Positions 45,527-54,917 are shown, counted from the stretch's first letter. The stretch: 64,000 bases of DNA from Candidatus Binatia bacterium (GCA_029248525.1 JAQWJE010000039.1:248001-312000), one strand, 5' to 3'. Notes: generated by a model from the letters alone, not told the origin. Translations and numbers: made by a program.

Positions 45527-46677
45527 GGCATCCCCAGAATCGCGATGCCGCAGGTCGTCGGTGGGCCACCGATATTATGACTCAGGGCAGTAGTGGCATT
45601 CTTGATCTGGCGCTGCTCGGCTTTGCCCTGCAGCTGCTTCACATTCTCGTAAATCATCCGGATTCCGGTTGCGCCGGTCGGGTGCCCGAAGGTCTTGAGA
45701 CCACCATCGGTATTCACCGGAAGCTCCCCTCCGAGCTCGAAGGTGCCGCTCGCGACATGATCCTTGGCCGAGCCTTTTTCGCAAAGACCCAGGTCTTCGT
45801 AGGAGAGCATCTCGGTAAGAGTGAAACAGTCGTGCAGTTGGACGACGTCGATCTCCTTGAACGGATCCGAGATCCCCGCCATCGCATAGGCGTCCTGAGC
45901 CGCGATCTGGGTCGGTTTCCAGCCGAGGAAATCAAAGTTCGGGTCGCGCTGCGGGTGCTCGCTGCAAGCTACCGTGACCGCCTTGACCAAAACATGGTCA
46001 TCACGAACTTGCTTGGCGAGATCGGCCCGGGTCAGGATCACGGCTGAGGCGCCATCGGATTGAGCCGCGCAATCAAACAGTCCGAAGGGCCAGGAAATGA
46101 TCCTCGCCTTCAAAACATCTTCGACGGTGATCTCCTTTTTCAGCATGCTTTTGGGAGCCAGCGTCCCATTATGATGATTTTTGACGGCGATCTTCGCGAG
46201 ATCCTCGCGTCCTGCACCATAGGTTTCGAAATAGCGCGCCGCGCACAGGCTGAACCAGCCGGCAGGCGTTGCCGGAAGGCCACGAACTTTGTCGAAGCTC
46301 ACAGACGGCCCGGAGACTCCACGATCCTTGGGCTTGTCGAAGCCGACCACCAGGACCTTGTCGTAGACGCCCGCCGCAATCGCGAAAACGCCGAATCGAA
46401 AGGCATCGGTGCCCGTCTGGCAGTAGTCGGAGACCACGGAGATCGGCTTGCCGAAAATCTTGAGGGCTTCGGCGATCTCCGCGCTGCCGTCGCGGGGATA
46501 GACAGCTCCTGCGAAAATCGCATCGATCTCGTCCTGAGGACTCTCGATGCCGGCATCGGCGTACGCCTCGTAGCACGCATCGACAATCATATCTTCGCGC
46601 GATTTGTCCCAGTTCTCCCCGAACTGGCAGCAGCCCGCACCCACAATTGCGACCTTGTCGCGTAATGATTCACTCAT
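45523..46677 (-). CDS. Thiolase family protein (SCP2/archaeal-type acetyl-CoA C-acetyltransferase)
   Basis: 384 residues. The nucleophile is C86 in SDYCQTGTDAF; VQLHDCFTLTEML and NTDGGLKTFGHPTGATG give the His and the second Cys/His region typical of the SCP2-thiolase type. It could condense two acetyl-CoA or cleave a 3-ketoacyl-CoA. Its start overlaps the stop of the HMG-CoA-synthase-like gene by 4 bases. That neighbour carries a DUF35 domain, the arrangement known for the archaeal thiolase/HMG-CoA synthase complex. Confidence 0.85.
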   Translation of the reverse strand: MSESLRDKVAIVGAGCCQFGENWDKSREDMIVDACYEAYADAGIESPQDEIDAIFAGAVYPRDGSAEIAEALKIFGKPISVVSDYCQTGTDAFRFGVFAIAAGVYDKVLVVGFDKPKDRGVSGPSVSFDKVRGLPATPAGWFSLCAARYFETYGAGREDLAKIAVKNHHNGTLAPKSMLKKEITVEDVLKARIISWPFGLFDCAAQSDGASAVILTRADLAKQVRDDHVLVKAVTVACSEHPQRDPNFDFLGWKPTQIAAQDAYAMAGISDPFKEIDVVQLHDCFTLTEMLSYEDLGLCEKGSAKDHVASGTFELGGELPVNTDGGLKTFGHPTGATGIRMIYENVKQLQGKAEQRQIKNATTALSHNIGGPPTTCGIAILGMP

Positions 46678-48095
46678 GATACGTCTCCAGCGCTGAAGGG
46701 CAGGGCCTTCCAGAAATAATTGGGCTTACCGCCCGCATCGTGAATCTTGCGGAAAGTAAATTTGACCGGCAAGTCGAGTTTCACGTCGGCCGGCTCGGTA
46801 TCAGCCATTTGCACTTGAATCCGACAACCGTCGACCTCGGTGATCACAACGATCGTCGGGGGCTCTGCTTTCGGGAAAAAGAAATCAAAGGTGTAGCTCA
46901 AAACAACGCCTGTCCGATCCGAGAGACGAACACGCTCGAAGGTGTCCTTCGAGCGGCAGGAGTAGCAGACACGTTGCTTCGGGAAGTGGATCTGGCCACA
47001 AGCCGTGCACCTCTCCCCAACGAACCCGATATCAGCGTCGCGCTCCCGGTATCGAATCGTTGCCGAGAGCCCGAGATCCTTGCCCGTTTCCCACTCGCCG
47101 GCAGCCAGGCCTCTGGACTTCAGATAGGAATCGTAACTCTTGAGTGGGCGGCGACGGTCGAGATGGCCGGACACCCCAAGCCGTGGAGCCAGGCTCTCAA
47201 TCGCTTTCTGGACCTCGAAGGCCATTGCGTGCGCACCATCTCCGTATGCCGCGGTGAGCAGGCGGTCCCCGGAGCGTGCTCGCTCGAGCGAAGCCGCCAG
47301 CAGCATCATGCCATATGCAGCGCCGGTATTTCCGACGCGCCCGATAAGAAGATCCTGCACTTGCTCGCGTCCCAGCCCAAGCCCCTTCATGACCCCGCCA
47401 ATACTTCGGGCGTCGGGAGCGACGATGGCCGCGGACGCGAAGTCCCCGATACCGTGGCCGGTTTTTTCGAGCAATGCGCTCAGGACCTCGATCATGGCTG
47501 GTGTGTAGCCCTCCTGGATGATGAACCGGTCCTCCCATGCGTGGGTAAAGTTCTCGCCGTCACCGCGCCAATAATCCTGAAACTCGTTGGCAACACTATG
47601 GGCGCCATCGAGTTTGGCGATCACGTCGGTGCCGCTGACCAGAAAGGCGGCGGCTCCGTCGCCCAATTTGGCTTCGAGAGCGCCCCGGGGACTTCCCATC
47701 CGACAGTCCGCCGCAACCACCAATACGTTGTGCGCGGCGCCTGAGCTGACCGCATGGATCGCGTTCTCGAGCGCGGTGCTGCCGCAGCGCAGCGACCCGG
47801 ATACGTCCTGAGTCTGAACGTCGCGTTTGAGGTCCAGGGCGCGGGCGACCACAGTGGCGGCCTGTTTTTCGCGCTGAGCGTAGCTGGTCGAGGCGAAAAC
47901 AAGCGCATCCACGTCGTTCCGGTCGATCTCGCCGAGACAGTCGATTCCCGCGGCCACGGCCATCGTGACGACATCTTCATCATCTCCAGCGACCGCTTTC
48001 TCTGGTCCGCCGTCTTTCGCTGCTCGGCCCTGAATCAAGGCAAGAGGTAGGCGGGTCCTCGGGATATAGGCGCCATAGGCTCTGATTCCACTCAT
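46674..48095 (-). CDS. HMG-CoA-synthase/KAS III-like enzyme fused to a DUF35 OB-fold domain
   Basis: 473 residues from the ATG at 48095 (MSGIRAYGAYIP). The N-terminal part (about 1-330) is a thiolase-fold condensing enzyme of the HMG-CoA synthase/3-oxoacyl-ACP synthase III type, with the nucleophile C104 in SLRCGSTALENA. The C-terminal part (about 340-473) is a DUF35 domain: zinc ribbon C363/C366/C377/C380 (ERCTACGQIH...VCYSCRSK) followed by an OB fold. In archaea DUF35 is a separate protein that bridges thiolase and HMG-CoA synthase. Here it is fused to the synthase and the thiolase gene overlaps by 4 bases. Confidence 0.83.
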   Translation of the reverse strand: MSGIRAYGAYIPRTRLPLALIQGRAAKDGGPEKAVAGDDEDVVTMAVAAGIDCLGEIDRNDVDALVFASTSYAQREKQAATVVARALDLKRDVQTQDVSGSLRCGSTALENAIHAVSSGAAHNVLVVAADCRMGSPRGALEAKLGDGAAAFLVSGTDVIAKLDGAHSVANEFQDYWRGDGENFTHAWEDRFIIQEGYTPAMIEVLSALLEKTGHGIGDFASAAIVAPDARSIGGVMKGLGLGREQVQDLLIGRVGNTGAAYGMMLLAASLERARSGDRLLTAAYGDGAHAMAFEVQKAIESLAPRLGVSGHLDRRRPLKSYDSYLKSRGLAAGEWETGKDLGLSATIRYRERDADIGFVGERCTACGQIHFPKQRVCYSCRSKDTFERVRLSDRTGVVLSYTFDFFFPKAEPPTIVVITEVDGCRIQVQMADTEPADVKLDLPVKFTFRKIHDAGGKPNYFWKALPFSAGDVS

Positions 48096-48223
48096 CCGTT
48101 CAAATTCTCCTCTCGTGGCACCCAAGGGTGCCCGTGTATCTTTCCCTAGCAGGAGGCTCACGCGCAAACGACTCACGGGCAAAGCATCGCAACCGGCGCC
48201 CAGTTCCCGTATGAAGTTTCTCC

Positions 48224-49000
48224 ATGCGGATTGCCTCTTGGAATATCAACGGGATGAAGGCGCGCCTGGGCTACCTGAAGCATTGGCTGGAAGCACGGCA
48301 ACCAGACGTTGTCGGTTTGCAGGAATTGAAGATGCAGGACGACCAGTTCCCCCACGAAGCACTGGCGGAAATCGGCTACCACGCGGTCGTTCACGGACAG
48401 AAGGCCTGGAACGGCGTGGCGGTACTGACACGCGAGAAGCCTGCGGAACTTGTGTGCCGCGGACTGCCCGGGCAGGAGGAAATGGGCTCCCGGCTGATCG
48501 CTACCCGCGTGGATGGACTGAACTTCATCACAGTTTACGTTCCGAATGGGAAAAACCTTGAGCACGAAGACTACCAGCGAAAGCTGAAATGGTATGACGA
48601 CCTGCAGCGATTTCTCGTCGATACATTCGACGCGGGCGACCCCCTTGTGCTCTGCGGTGACTTCAATATTTGTCCCACCCCGCTGGACTCTCACGGTGGG
48701 GAGGGCGCCGACGGCAATATTTTCCATACGACGGCAGAGCGCGATCGCGTAACGACCTTGTTGGGCTGGGGCTTCACGGATCTTTACCGCCACCTCCATC
48801 CCGACGAGCAGACCTTTTCCTGGTGGGATTACCGAGCCGGTGCATTTCCGCGAAACCGAGGCTTGCGAATCGATTTCCTCCTCGGCACTCCGGCCGTGCA
48901 GGAACGCGTCCTGCACGTCGAAACCGATCGTGACTATCGCAAGAAAAAAGATGAATTATCCGCATCCGATCATGCGCCCGTACTGGCGGATCTTCGATGA
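48224..49000 (+). CDS. xthA: Exodeoxyribonuclease III
   Basis: 258 residues. The signatures are SWNINGMKARL, LQELKMQDDQFP (catalytic Glu), GDFNICPTPLD, LRIDFLLGTPAVQ and SASDHAPVLADL at the C-terminus, which match XthA. It cuts at abasic sites and removes 3' blocking groups during base excision repair. Its stop overlaps the ATG of the Maf-YggS fusion gene by 4 bases. Confidence 0.93.
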   Translation: MRIASWNINGMKARLGYLKHWLEARQPDVVGLQELKMQDDQFPHEALAEIGYHAVVHGQKAWNGVAVLTREKPAELVCRGLPGQEEMGSRLIATRVDGLNFITVYVPNGKNLEHEDYQRKLKWYDDLQRFLVDTFDAGDPLVLCGDFNICPTPLDSHGGEGADGNIFHTTAERDRVTTLLGWGFTDLYRHLHPDEQTFSWWDYRAGAFPRNRGLRIDFLLGTPAVQERVLHVETDRDYRKKKDELSASDHAPVLADLR

Positions 49001-50271
49001 GGAAGGTGATTCTCGCCAGCGCGTCGCCGCGGCGCCACGATCTCCTCGCGCGCATCGTGTACCCCTACACAATCGTGCCCGCCAATATCGACGAATCGCC
49101 ACTCCGGGGGGAATCACCAACCGACTATGTGCATCGCCTGGCGCGATCAAAGGCTCTGGCCGTGAGTGCCGACTACCCGGCGCATGCGGTACTCGGTGCC
49201 GACACGATCGTGGTGCTCGATGGTGAGATGCTTGGCAAGCCCCGAGACCCGGAGGACGCCCTTCGCATGCTTGGAAGGCTCGCCGGAAGGCAACATGAGG
49301 TCCATACCGGCGTGGCCTGGGCACTCAATGCGCAGGTGCGTCATTCGGGACACTTCACGAGCAAGGTTCATTTGCGCGAGAGCAGCGATCAGGAACGAGC
49401 GGCGTATGTCGCGACAGGCGATCCAATGGACAAGGCGGGTTCCTACGCGATTCAGGGCGACGCGGGATCGCTGGTGACTCGGGTCGACGGATCGATCACA
49501 AACGTGATCGGATTGCCGCTTGCCGAAACGGAAGCCATGGCTCGGTCTCTGGGCCTCGATGCCCCGCAGGGCCCGCTGCCGGCCGATGCCGTAGAGCGTC
49601 GGTTTCGGGCCGTGAGCGGAGAGATTCAGGCAACCGCCGCCGCGCATGGTCGAGGTGTCCACGACGTCGATCTCATCACGGTGATCAAGGGCCTGCCGGT
49701 GGAACTCGCCGAGGCTGCCGTTCGGGCGGGAGCGCGCGACCTTGGCGAAAATTATGTCCAGGAGGCACAGGCAAAGCGCTCTCGGATCGGCCCCGGACCT
49801 CGCTGGCATCTGATCGGACCGCTGCAGTCCAACAAGGCGAAACTCGCAGCTGCAAATTTCGATCTCATCCACACAGTGAGCCGCGCGAAAACCGCGACGG
49901 CGCTGGCGCGACACGCCGATGGCGATTGCCGGATGCTCCTTCAAGTGAATATCAGCGATGATCCGGCCAAGGCAGGCTTGCGGATCGAGGAGGTCGAGCC
50001 ACTGGCCGAGAGCCTGCGCAACGAGCCCGGAGTTATCGTGGAGGGTCTCATGACGATCGGTCGCGCGGGCACGTCCGCGCAGGCGACGCGTGCCAGCTTT
50101 GCGGCTCTTTCGGAATGCCTGAAAGATTTAAGGGCTCGAGAGCGGGTGCAAGGCAGCACTCTTTCCATGGGGATGAGTGCCGACTATGATCTGGCAATAG
50201 CGGAAGGGGCAACACTCGTTCGCCTCGGGACGGCGATCATGGGACCGCGGTCACCGCGGGAGGAGGGGTAG
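48997..50271 (+). CDS. Fusion of Maf nucleotide pyrophosphatase and YggS PLP-binding protein
   Basis: 424 residues in one uninterrupted frame. Residues 1 to about 192 are a Maf protein: SASPRRHDLL (8-17), ADTIVVLDGEMLGKP and the GSYAIQGDAGSLV segment that holds the substrate. Residues about 199-424 are YggS: the PLP lysine in LITVIKGLP (K231), GENYVQEAQAK, WHLIGPLQSNK (270-280) and MGMSADYDLAIAEGATLVRLGTAIMG. Maf hydrolyses modified or canonical nucleoside triphosphates; YggS keeps pyridoxal phosphate in balance. The join has no stop or start between. It lies between xthA and proC, and yggS next to proC is a common arrangement. Confidence 0.92.
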   Translation: MRKVILASASPRRHDLLARIVYPYTIVPANIDESPLRGESPTDYVHRLARSKALAVSADYPAHAVLGADTIVVLDGEMLGKPRDPEDALRMLGRLAGRQHEVHTGVAWALNAQVRHSGHFTSKVHLRESSDQERAAYVATGDPMDKAGSYAIQGDAGSLVTRVDGSITNVIGLPLAETEAMARSLGLDAPQGPLPADAVERRFRAVSGEIQATAAAHGRGVHDVDLITVIKGLPVELAEAAVRAGARDLGENYVQEAQAKRSRIGPGPRWHLIGPLQSNKAKLAAANFDLIHTVSRAKTATALARHADGDCRMLLQVNISDDPAKAGLRIEEVEPLAESLRNEPGVIVEGLMTIGRAGTSAQATRASFAALSECLKDLRARERVQGSTLSMGMSADYDLAIAEGATLVRLGTAIMGPRSPREEG

Positions 50272-50274
50272 GGC

Positions 50275-51087
50275 ATGGAAACGATCGGATTCATCGGAGC
50301 TGGAAACATGGCTTGCGCTCTCGGCGGCGGCATTGCGCGGGCCACCGAATCATCATCTTCCTTCGAGGTGATTGCCAGCGATCCAAGCCCTGACGCACGC
50401 AAAAGGTTTACAGAGGAAGTGGGCGGCGCCACCTGCGATAGCGTGACGGAACTGGCGCGCCGTGCGGATGTGGTGATCCTCGCCGTGAAGCCACAAATTT
50501 TACCGAATCTTCTTCCGGAGATTTCGGCAGCCAATCACCGAGATTCTCTGATCGTATCGATCGCCGCCGGTATTCCTCTGGCCTTCATGCAGGCCGGGTT
50601 GGGCGCGTCCGCAAGGATCATCCGCGCGATGCCGAACACGCCGGCCCTGATCCGGCGCGGAATGACCGTGCTGGTGCCGGGGACGGCTGCGACGCCGGAA
50701 GATCTGGCCTTGACGGGGCGTCTATTTGCGACGGCAGGCCGGGTGCTGACGCACGAGGACGAGTCCGTCCTCGATGCGGTTACTGCCGTGAGTGGCAGTG
50801 GGCCCGGCTTTTTCTTTGCGTATGCCGAAGCGATGATTGCCGCCGGGATTCGGGCGGGACTAAGCCGGGAGATGACTGAAGTTCTGGTCCAGGAAACCCT
50901 TGCGGGGTCGGCTGAGCTTTGGCGGTCTTCCGGCAAGGCGGCCGGTGCGCTGCGTGAGCAGGTCACGTCGCCGGGGGGAACGACCGAGGCGGGGCTTGCG
51001 GCGCTGAATGACGAGGGCCTGGCGGCGGCGGCCGATGCCGCCGTTGCTGCAGCGACGGCCCGTTCCCGACAGTTGTCAGGAAACTGA
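50275..51087 (+). CDS. proC: Pyrroline-5-carboxylate reductase
   Basis: 270 residues, 3 bases after the Maf-YggS gene. The NAD(P)-binding loop is GFIGAGNMACALGGG, followed by the P5C-reductase signature PNTPALIRRGMTVL and VSGSGPGFFFAYAEAMIAAGI. It makes proline from pyrroline-5-carboxylate in the cytosol. It ends 22 bases before the yggT gene. Confidence 0.95.
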   Translation: METIGFIGAGNMACALGGGIARATESSSSFEVIASDPSPDARKRFTEEVGGATCDSVTELARRADVVILAVKPQILPNLLPEISAANHRDSLIVSIAAGIPLAFMQAGLGASARIIRAMPNTPALIRRGMTVLVPGTAATPEDLALTGRLFATAGRVLTHEDESVLDAVTAVSGSGPGFFFAYAEAMIAAGIRAGLSREMTEVLVQETLAGSAELWRSSGKAAGALREQVTSPGGTTEAGLAALNDEGLAAAADAAVAAATARSRQLSGN

Positions 51088-51109
51088 GTCTCTGCAAGGA
51101 GAAGTAGAT

Positions 51110-51436
51110 ATGTTTGTGATGGGGAATTTCCTTCAAGCTGTTGCTGCCGTTCTCGACGCGCTACTGAATCTCTATTGGTGGCTCATCATCGGGTCGGTCG
51201 TGGTTTCGTGGATTGGCGCCGATCCCTACAACCCGATCATTCGTTTTTTGCGTGGCGCTACCGAGCCAGTCTTCTATCAGATACGCACCCGTCTCCCGAT
51301 GGTCTTCGGTGGCATGGATTTCACACCGATCGTCGTTCTGCTCGCGATCCAATTCCTTCGGATTTTCCTTGTACAAAGCCTTTATCAGGCTGCGGACGGA
51401 CTGGGTGGACAAGACCGGCTTGGATTCTTACTCTAG
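51110..51436 (+). CDS. YggT-family membrane protein
   Basis: 108 residues from the ATG at 51110, behind a clear AAGGAGAAG ribosome site. Two YGGT-type membrane segments ([21 protein letters not shown] and [18 protein letters not shown]) flank [18 protein letters not shown]. The family is widespread, often next to proC and yggS, with a possible role in envelope or cell division; its exact function is unknown. Confidence 0.87.
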   Translation: MFVMGNFLQAVAAVLDALLNLYWWLIIGSVVVSWIGADPYNPIIRFLRGATEPVFYQIRTRLPMVFGGMDFTPIVVLLAIQFLRIFLVQSLYQAADGLGGQDRLGFLL

Positions 51437-51465
51437 AAACTCCGGCGCAATGGGGGTGCGTTTCA

Positions 51466-51795
51466 ATGCCTATCTACGAGTATGAATGTTCGAAATGCGG
51501 TGTGGTCGATGCCATGCAGAAAATCACCGAGGAGCCGCTCAAGACGTGTCCGGTGCCCAAATGCCGTCGAAAAGTCCGGAAGTTGATGTCGAGCACGCAA
51601 TTCCAGCTCAAAGGATCGGGTTGGTACGTAACCGATTACGGCAAGGGCGGGCAGAAACCAGCGGCAGGCGAGGGTGGCGCCTCGGATTCCTCAGCGGGCG
51701 CGAGCAAAGCGGATGGCGATGCGACGGACACCAAAAAGCCCTCCAAAAAGAAGTCCCCAGCAAAGAAGAACGCGAAGAAAAAATCAGCCGCTTGA
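51466..51795 (+). CDS. FmdB-type zinc ribbon protein
   Basis: 109 residues from the ATG at 51466. The N-terminus [12 protein letters not shown] with a second pair in [14 protein letters not shown] is the FmdB/CxxC regulatory zinc ribbon. After it the sequence becomes Gly/Ala-rich and ends in a Lys-rich tail ([16 protein letters not shown]) that resembles the Lys/Ala tails of histone H1-like proteins. Function is unknown. A terminator follows 34 bases later. Confidence 0.87.
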   Translation: MPIYEYECSKCGVVDAMQKITEEPLKTCPVPKCRRKVRKLMSSTQFQLKGSGWYVTDYGKGGQKPAAGEGGASDSSAGASKADGDATDTKKPSKKKSPAKKNAKKKSAA

Positions 51796-51828
51796 GCTCG
51801 GCAGGCGCCGATTTTCGACGAAAAAAAA

Positions 51829-51857
51829 GGCCGAGACCCTTGAGGTCCCGGCCTTTT
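51829..51857. terminator. Bidirectional terminator between fmdB-type and phasin-like genes
   Basis: GGCCGAGACC (from 51829) and GGTCCCGGCC form a 10-pair stem with one mismatch and a CTTGA loop. A run of A precedes it and TTTT follows, so it can stop transcripts coming from both convergent genes. Confidence 0.82.
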
Positions 51858-51876
51858 CACGTGGAAAGAAGAGACC

Positions 51877-52323
51877 TCAGGCAGCTTTGTCTTCTGCGAG
51901 GGCGGCGATCTTCTTCTCCAGACTGGAAACCTTCCGCTTGAGCGCATCGACTTCGCTTTTCGTGGACAGGCGCAAGCTTTTCGCGAGGTTGCTGACGGCC
52001 TTCAGGAATTCCGACTGGAGGCTCTCGACCTGCTTTTCGACAAATGGCGGAATTGTCAGGAAATCTGGCCAGACGCCGGCACGTTCTTCGATCGATTCGC
52101 GGGCATCGTCAAGGTTCTTGCGCACTAACTTCAGAGTCTTTTCGGTTTGTTCGCGGGCATCGTCCAGAGCCTTCTCCGACCGATTGCGAACCTCGCCTGC
52201 GGTGGTTCGCACCATCTCGCGAGCCTTTTCGTCGAGTTCCTTCATCTGCGCCATAGCGCCGTCCAACGGTGCCCAGGCGGTGCTGTCTTCGCTCGTCGTC
52301 TCGTCTGCATTTTCCATTAGCAT
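51877..52323 (-). CDS. Phasin-like coiled-coil protein
   Basis: 148 residues (or 146 from the second ATG at 52317). It is almost wholly helical and highly charged, with a central coiled-coil-like region (about 30-85) and a C-terminal heptad-like LSTKSEVDALKRKVSSLEKKIAAL, which is typical of poly(3-hydroxyalkanoate) granule-associated phasin proteins. A phasin would coat storage granules, but no polymer synthase gene is in the window. Other coiled-coil proteins cannot be excluded. Confidence 0.6.
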   Translation of the reverse strand: MLMENADETTSEDSTAWAPLDGAMAQMKELDEKAREMVRTTAGEVRNRSEKALDDAREQTEKTLKLVRKNLDDARESIEERAGVWPDFLTIPPFVEKQVESLQSEFLKAVSNLAKSLRLSTKSEVDALKRKVSSLEKKIAALAEDKAA

Positions 52324-52494
52324 GACCTCCTGACTAGTTTCATAACACGGTGCGTCATCTGCGGCAAGAGGTCGCCTTGCGGCAGGGATTCTGCCATAGA
52401 GTCGATCGGGGGGAATGTGCCAGGCGGGGGGCTAGCTCAGGGGAAAAGCCCGGGGCTTCAAGGATCGCGACAGTGACGTCCCCCGGGAAACATC

Positions 52495-54282
52495 ATGAAT
52501 CAGAAACGCGTTCTTCCTTGGCTCGGCTTTGCGCTGGTGGCCATCCTGTTTTTTTCACGGATAGCCGGGTTCTCGTTTCAGGATCCCGATGAAGGCCGAT
52601 ACGCGCGGGTGCCTCAAGAGATGCTGAATGCGGGCAACTGGCTGACACCCAGCCTCGCCAGCGTTCCCTATTTCGAGAAACCACCCCTCTTCTATTGGCT
52701 AGTGGCCAGCGCCTACAGCCTCTTCGGCCAGAGCGAGGGAGCCGCCCGGGCGGTTCCGGCACTAGCGGCTTTCCTCACGGTCTGGATGACATTCAGCTTC
52801 GGCCGTCACCATTTTGGCCAGCGGGCAGGGCTTCTCGCTGCCGGCATTCTCGCCACAGCACCTCTGTTTTTTATTTTTTCGCAATCGCTCGTGATCGATA
52901 TGGTCCTCACGGCCTGTTTTACGGCGACGATGTTCGCCTTTTACCGGGCATGCGAGGCCGAGGCGAAAACGCGCTGGGTATTAGCCACCGTCGTCGCTGC
53001 TTCGCTAGCGATCCTCGCCAAGGGGCTGCTCGGCTTGGTGCTTCCCGGCGCGATTGCCGTGCTCACGCTGATCGTTCGGCGGGACAGCGCGACTCTTCGC
53101 GCTCTGTTGCGACCCGCCCCGATCGGACTTTTCCTCCTGATCACGATGCCCTGGTTCATCTGGATGAGCGCCACCCACCCAGAGTTTTTGCAATATTTTT
53201 TGATCGAGAACCATTTCGGACGCTTCCTCGATGCAGAGGGCTATGGAATCGCTCATCCCGAGGGACCCTGGTTCTACTTGCCGGTCATGCTCCTTACCCC
53301 TCTGCCGTGGTCCTTGGCGCCATTCCTTCTCGCGGGGCAAACAGCCACGCGCAGGGCGTTCGGTCTCGTCCGTAAGGATCTACTGGTGTTCTTCCTCCTT
53401 TGGGCGCTTGTCGTGATTTTGTTCTTTTCCGCGTCCAGTTCGAAACTTCCTCCCTATGTTTTGCCAGCGTTTCCCCCGCTCGCGTTGCTTCTTGGTGCAT
53501 GGCTTGATCTGGCAATGGACGAAGAGCTCGAGGAGCCCTTGCTGCTCCGGGTGATCTGGCCCGCCCTGATCAGTTTGGGCATTTTGTTTCTGATGGCATC
53601 GCTCGGGGCGCTCCTGTTCGGGGGATTTCTGGCGACATCTTTTCCGGGGAACGGCAGCGAGATTTTGGCGATTCGCAACGCGGTGTTTTTCGCTGGAATT
53701 GCGCTGGTGCTTGGCGGCGCTCTTTGGGCCCGGCAGCGTCGCTCCCGGCTTCCCGTCGATCTGATTCTGCTGATGATTTTGACGATAGGGGCGACCGAAC
53801 TCGGCGCCGTGGGCGCCCGGAGTGTCGCCAAATCCGGACGCGCGGCGGCACAGATTCTGAACGATCAGGCTGAACCTGAGGATTTGATCGTGATGTACCG
53901 GCAACTCAGCCAATCGCTGCTGTTTTACGCCGACCGCCGCCCCATCCACCTCGATGACTTCGTCGAATTGACGGAATTGGTCGCCTTGATGCCCGCCGCC
54001 GATCGCGAGCCATGGTTCTGGAAAGGAAATGAGCAGCTTCTGGAGGCATGGAACTCCCCGAGGCGGGTATTTGTCTACATCAACGAGCGAAACCTGGCGA
54101 AACTGGAGCCGGAATTCGAGCGTCCCTATCGGGTGCTGGTTCGAAACCGAAAACGTCTGCTCGTGGACAATCAGGGAGGCGCGGACGACAATCGGGCCTC
54201 CGCAGGCTCAAAAGTGGGCGAAGTAGAGAAAATCGCAACGGATTCGGCTCGCAATCTGGCGGGGTCCTCCCCCGATCGCTAG
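52495..54282 (+). CDS. ArnT/PMT-like membrane glycosyltransferase
   Basis: 595 residues with about 12 membrane helices. The GT-C signature FQDPDEGRYARVPQEML near residue 30 (the periplasmic loop with the catalytic Asp/Glu) and KPPLFYWLVASAYSLFG place it with ArnT and dolichyl-phosphate-type mannosyltransferases. It would transfer a sugar from a lipid-linked donor to lipid A, a polysaccharide or protein at the outer face. A soluble C-terminal part (about 470-595) follows. The 170-base gap before it shows no gene. Confidence 0.82.
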   Translation: MNQKRVLPWLGFALVAILFFSRIAGFSFQDPDEGRYARVPQEMLNAGNWLTPSLASVPYFEKPPLFYWLVASAYSLFGQSEGAARAVPALAAFLTVWMTFSFGRHHFGQRAGLLAAGILATAPLFFIFSQSLVIDMVLTACFTATMFAFYRACEAEAKTRWVLATVVAASLAILAKGLLGLVLPGAIAVLTLIVRRDSATLRALLRPAPIGLFLLITMPWFIWMSATHPEFLQYFLIENHFGRFLDAEGYGIAHPEGPWFYLPVMLLTPLPWSLAPFLLAGQTATRRAFGLVRKDLLVFFLLWALVVILFFSASSSKLPPYVLPAFPPLALLLGAWLDLAMDEELEEPLLLRVIWPALISLGILFLMASLGALLFGGFLATSFPGNGSEILAIRNAVFFAGIALVLGGALWARQRRSRLPVDLILLMILTIGATELGAVGARSVAKSGRAAAQILNDQAEPEDLIVMYRQLSQSLLFYADRRPIHLDDFVELTELVALMPAADREPWFWKGNEQLLEAWNSPRRVFVYINERNLAKLEPEFERPYRVLVRNRKRLLVDNQGGADDNRASAGSKVGEVEKIATDSARNLAGSSPDR

Positions 54283-54308
54283 AGTTATCTGTAGAAAGAC
54301 AAGTCTAT

Positions 54309-54917
54309 ATGGCAACGGAAATTCAAGAATTCTTGAACCCGGACGGACGTCCGGGCGGTTCGGACACACGCGACTCCTTTTTCACCTCGAAATATGAGGA
54401 TGCTCTCGCTTGGGCACGGAAATACGCGATGTTTCAATATCCCTTTGTGACCGCGTGCTGCGGGATGGAGTACATGTCCGTTACGGGGCCTCGGTATGAT
54501 GCCGACCGTTTCGGATTGACTCTGCCTCGTTTCACGCCGCGACAATCCGACCTGCTGCTGGTCGTCGGGACCATCACCCAAAGGCAGGCTCCGATTTTGC
54601 GGCGAGTTTGGGAACAGATGGCCGATCCCAAATGGGTCATGTCGTTTGGGAACTGCACCAATTCCGGTGGGCCCTACAATAATTATGCGGTCTTGCAGGG
54701 CATCGATCAGATCCTGCCGGTCGATATTTACATCCCCGGCTGCCCCCCGCGTCCGGAGGCCGTCATTGACGGCTTGCTGAAACTGCAGGAACGAATCGAG
54801 CGGGAGCATACCGGTCGGCCCGTAGAAAATATTCACGGGGGCATCAAGGCATTGGACTATCAAGCTGGAGAGCCCGCCAAGGTTGTCCCGGGCAGGGTTC
54901 CAAATCATCATGAGTGA
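54309..54917 (+). CDS. nuoB: NADH-quinone oxidoreductase subunit B
   Basis: 202 residues from the ATG at 54309; the frame is open upstream through the end of the glycosyltransferase gene. The N2 iron-sulfur cluster ligands are C50, C51 (TACCGMEY), C116 (GNCTNSGG) and C145 (PGCPPRPE). It is the peripheral-arm subunit that contacts quinone. No nuoA precedes it, which differs from the usual order. It overlaps nuoG by 8 bases. Confidence 0.94.
   Translation: MATEIQEFLNPDGRPGGSDTRDSFFTSKYEDALAWARKYAMFQYPFVTACCGMEYMSVTGPRYDADRFGLTLPRFTPRQSDLLLVVGTITQRQAPILRRVWEQMADPKWVMSFGNCTNSGGPYNNYAVLQGIDQILPVDIYIPGCPPRPEAVIDGLLKLQERIEREHTGRPVENIHGGIKALDYQAGEPAKVVPGRVPNHHE

Noticed and set aside
46140-48095. 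Possibility that the thiolase and HMG-CoA-synthase-like genes are a steroid side-chain (ChsH/Ltp-type) pair
   Set aside because: The neighbours hold no steroid genes and the HMG-CoA-synthase-like active-site Cys is present, so the condensing-enzyme reading fits better, though it is not excluded.
52425-52460. GCTAGCTCAGGGG segment like a tRNA D-arm
   Set aside because: No anticodon arm, T-arm or matching acceptor follows, so no tRNA can be folded.
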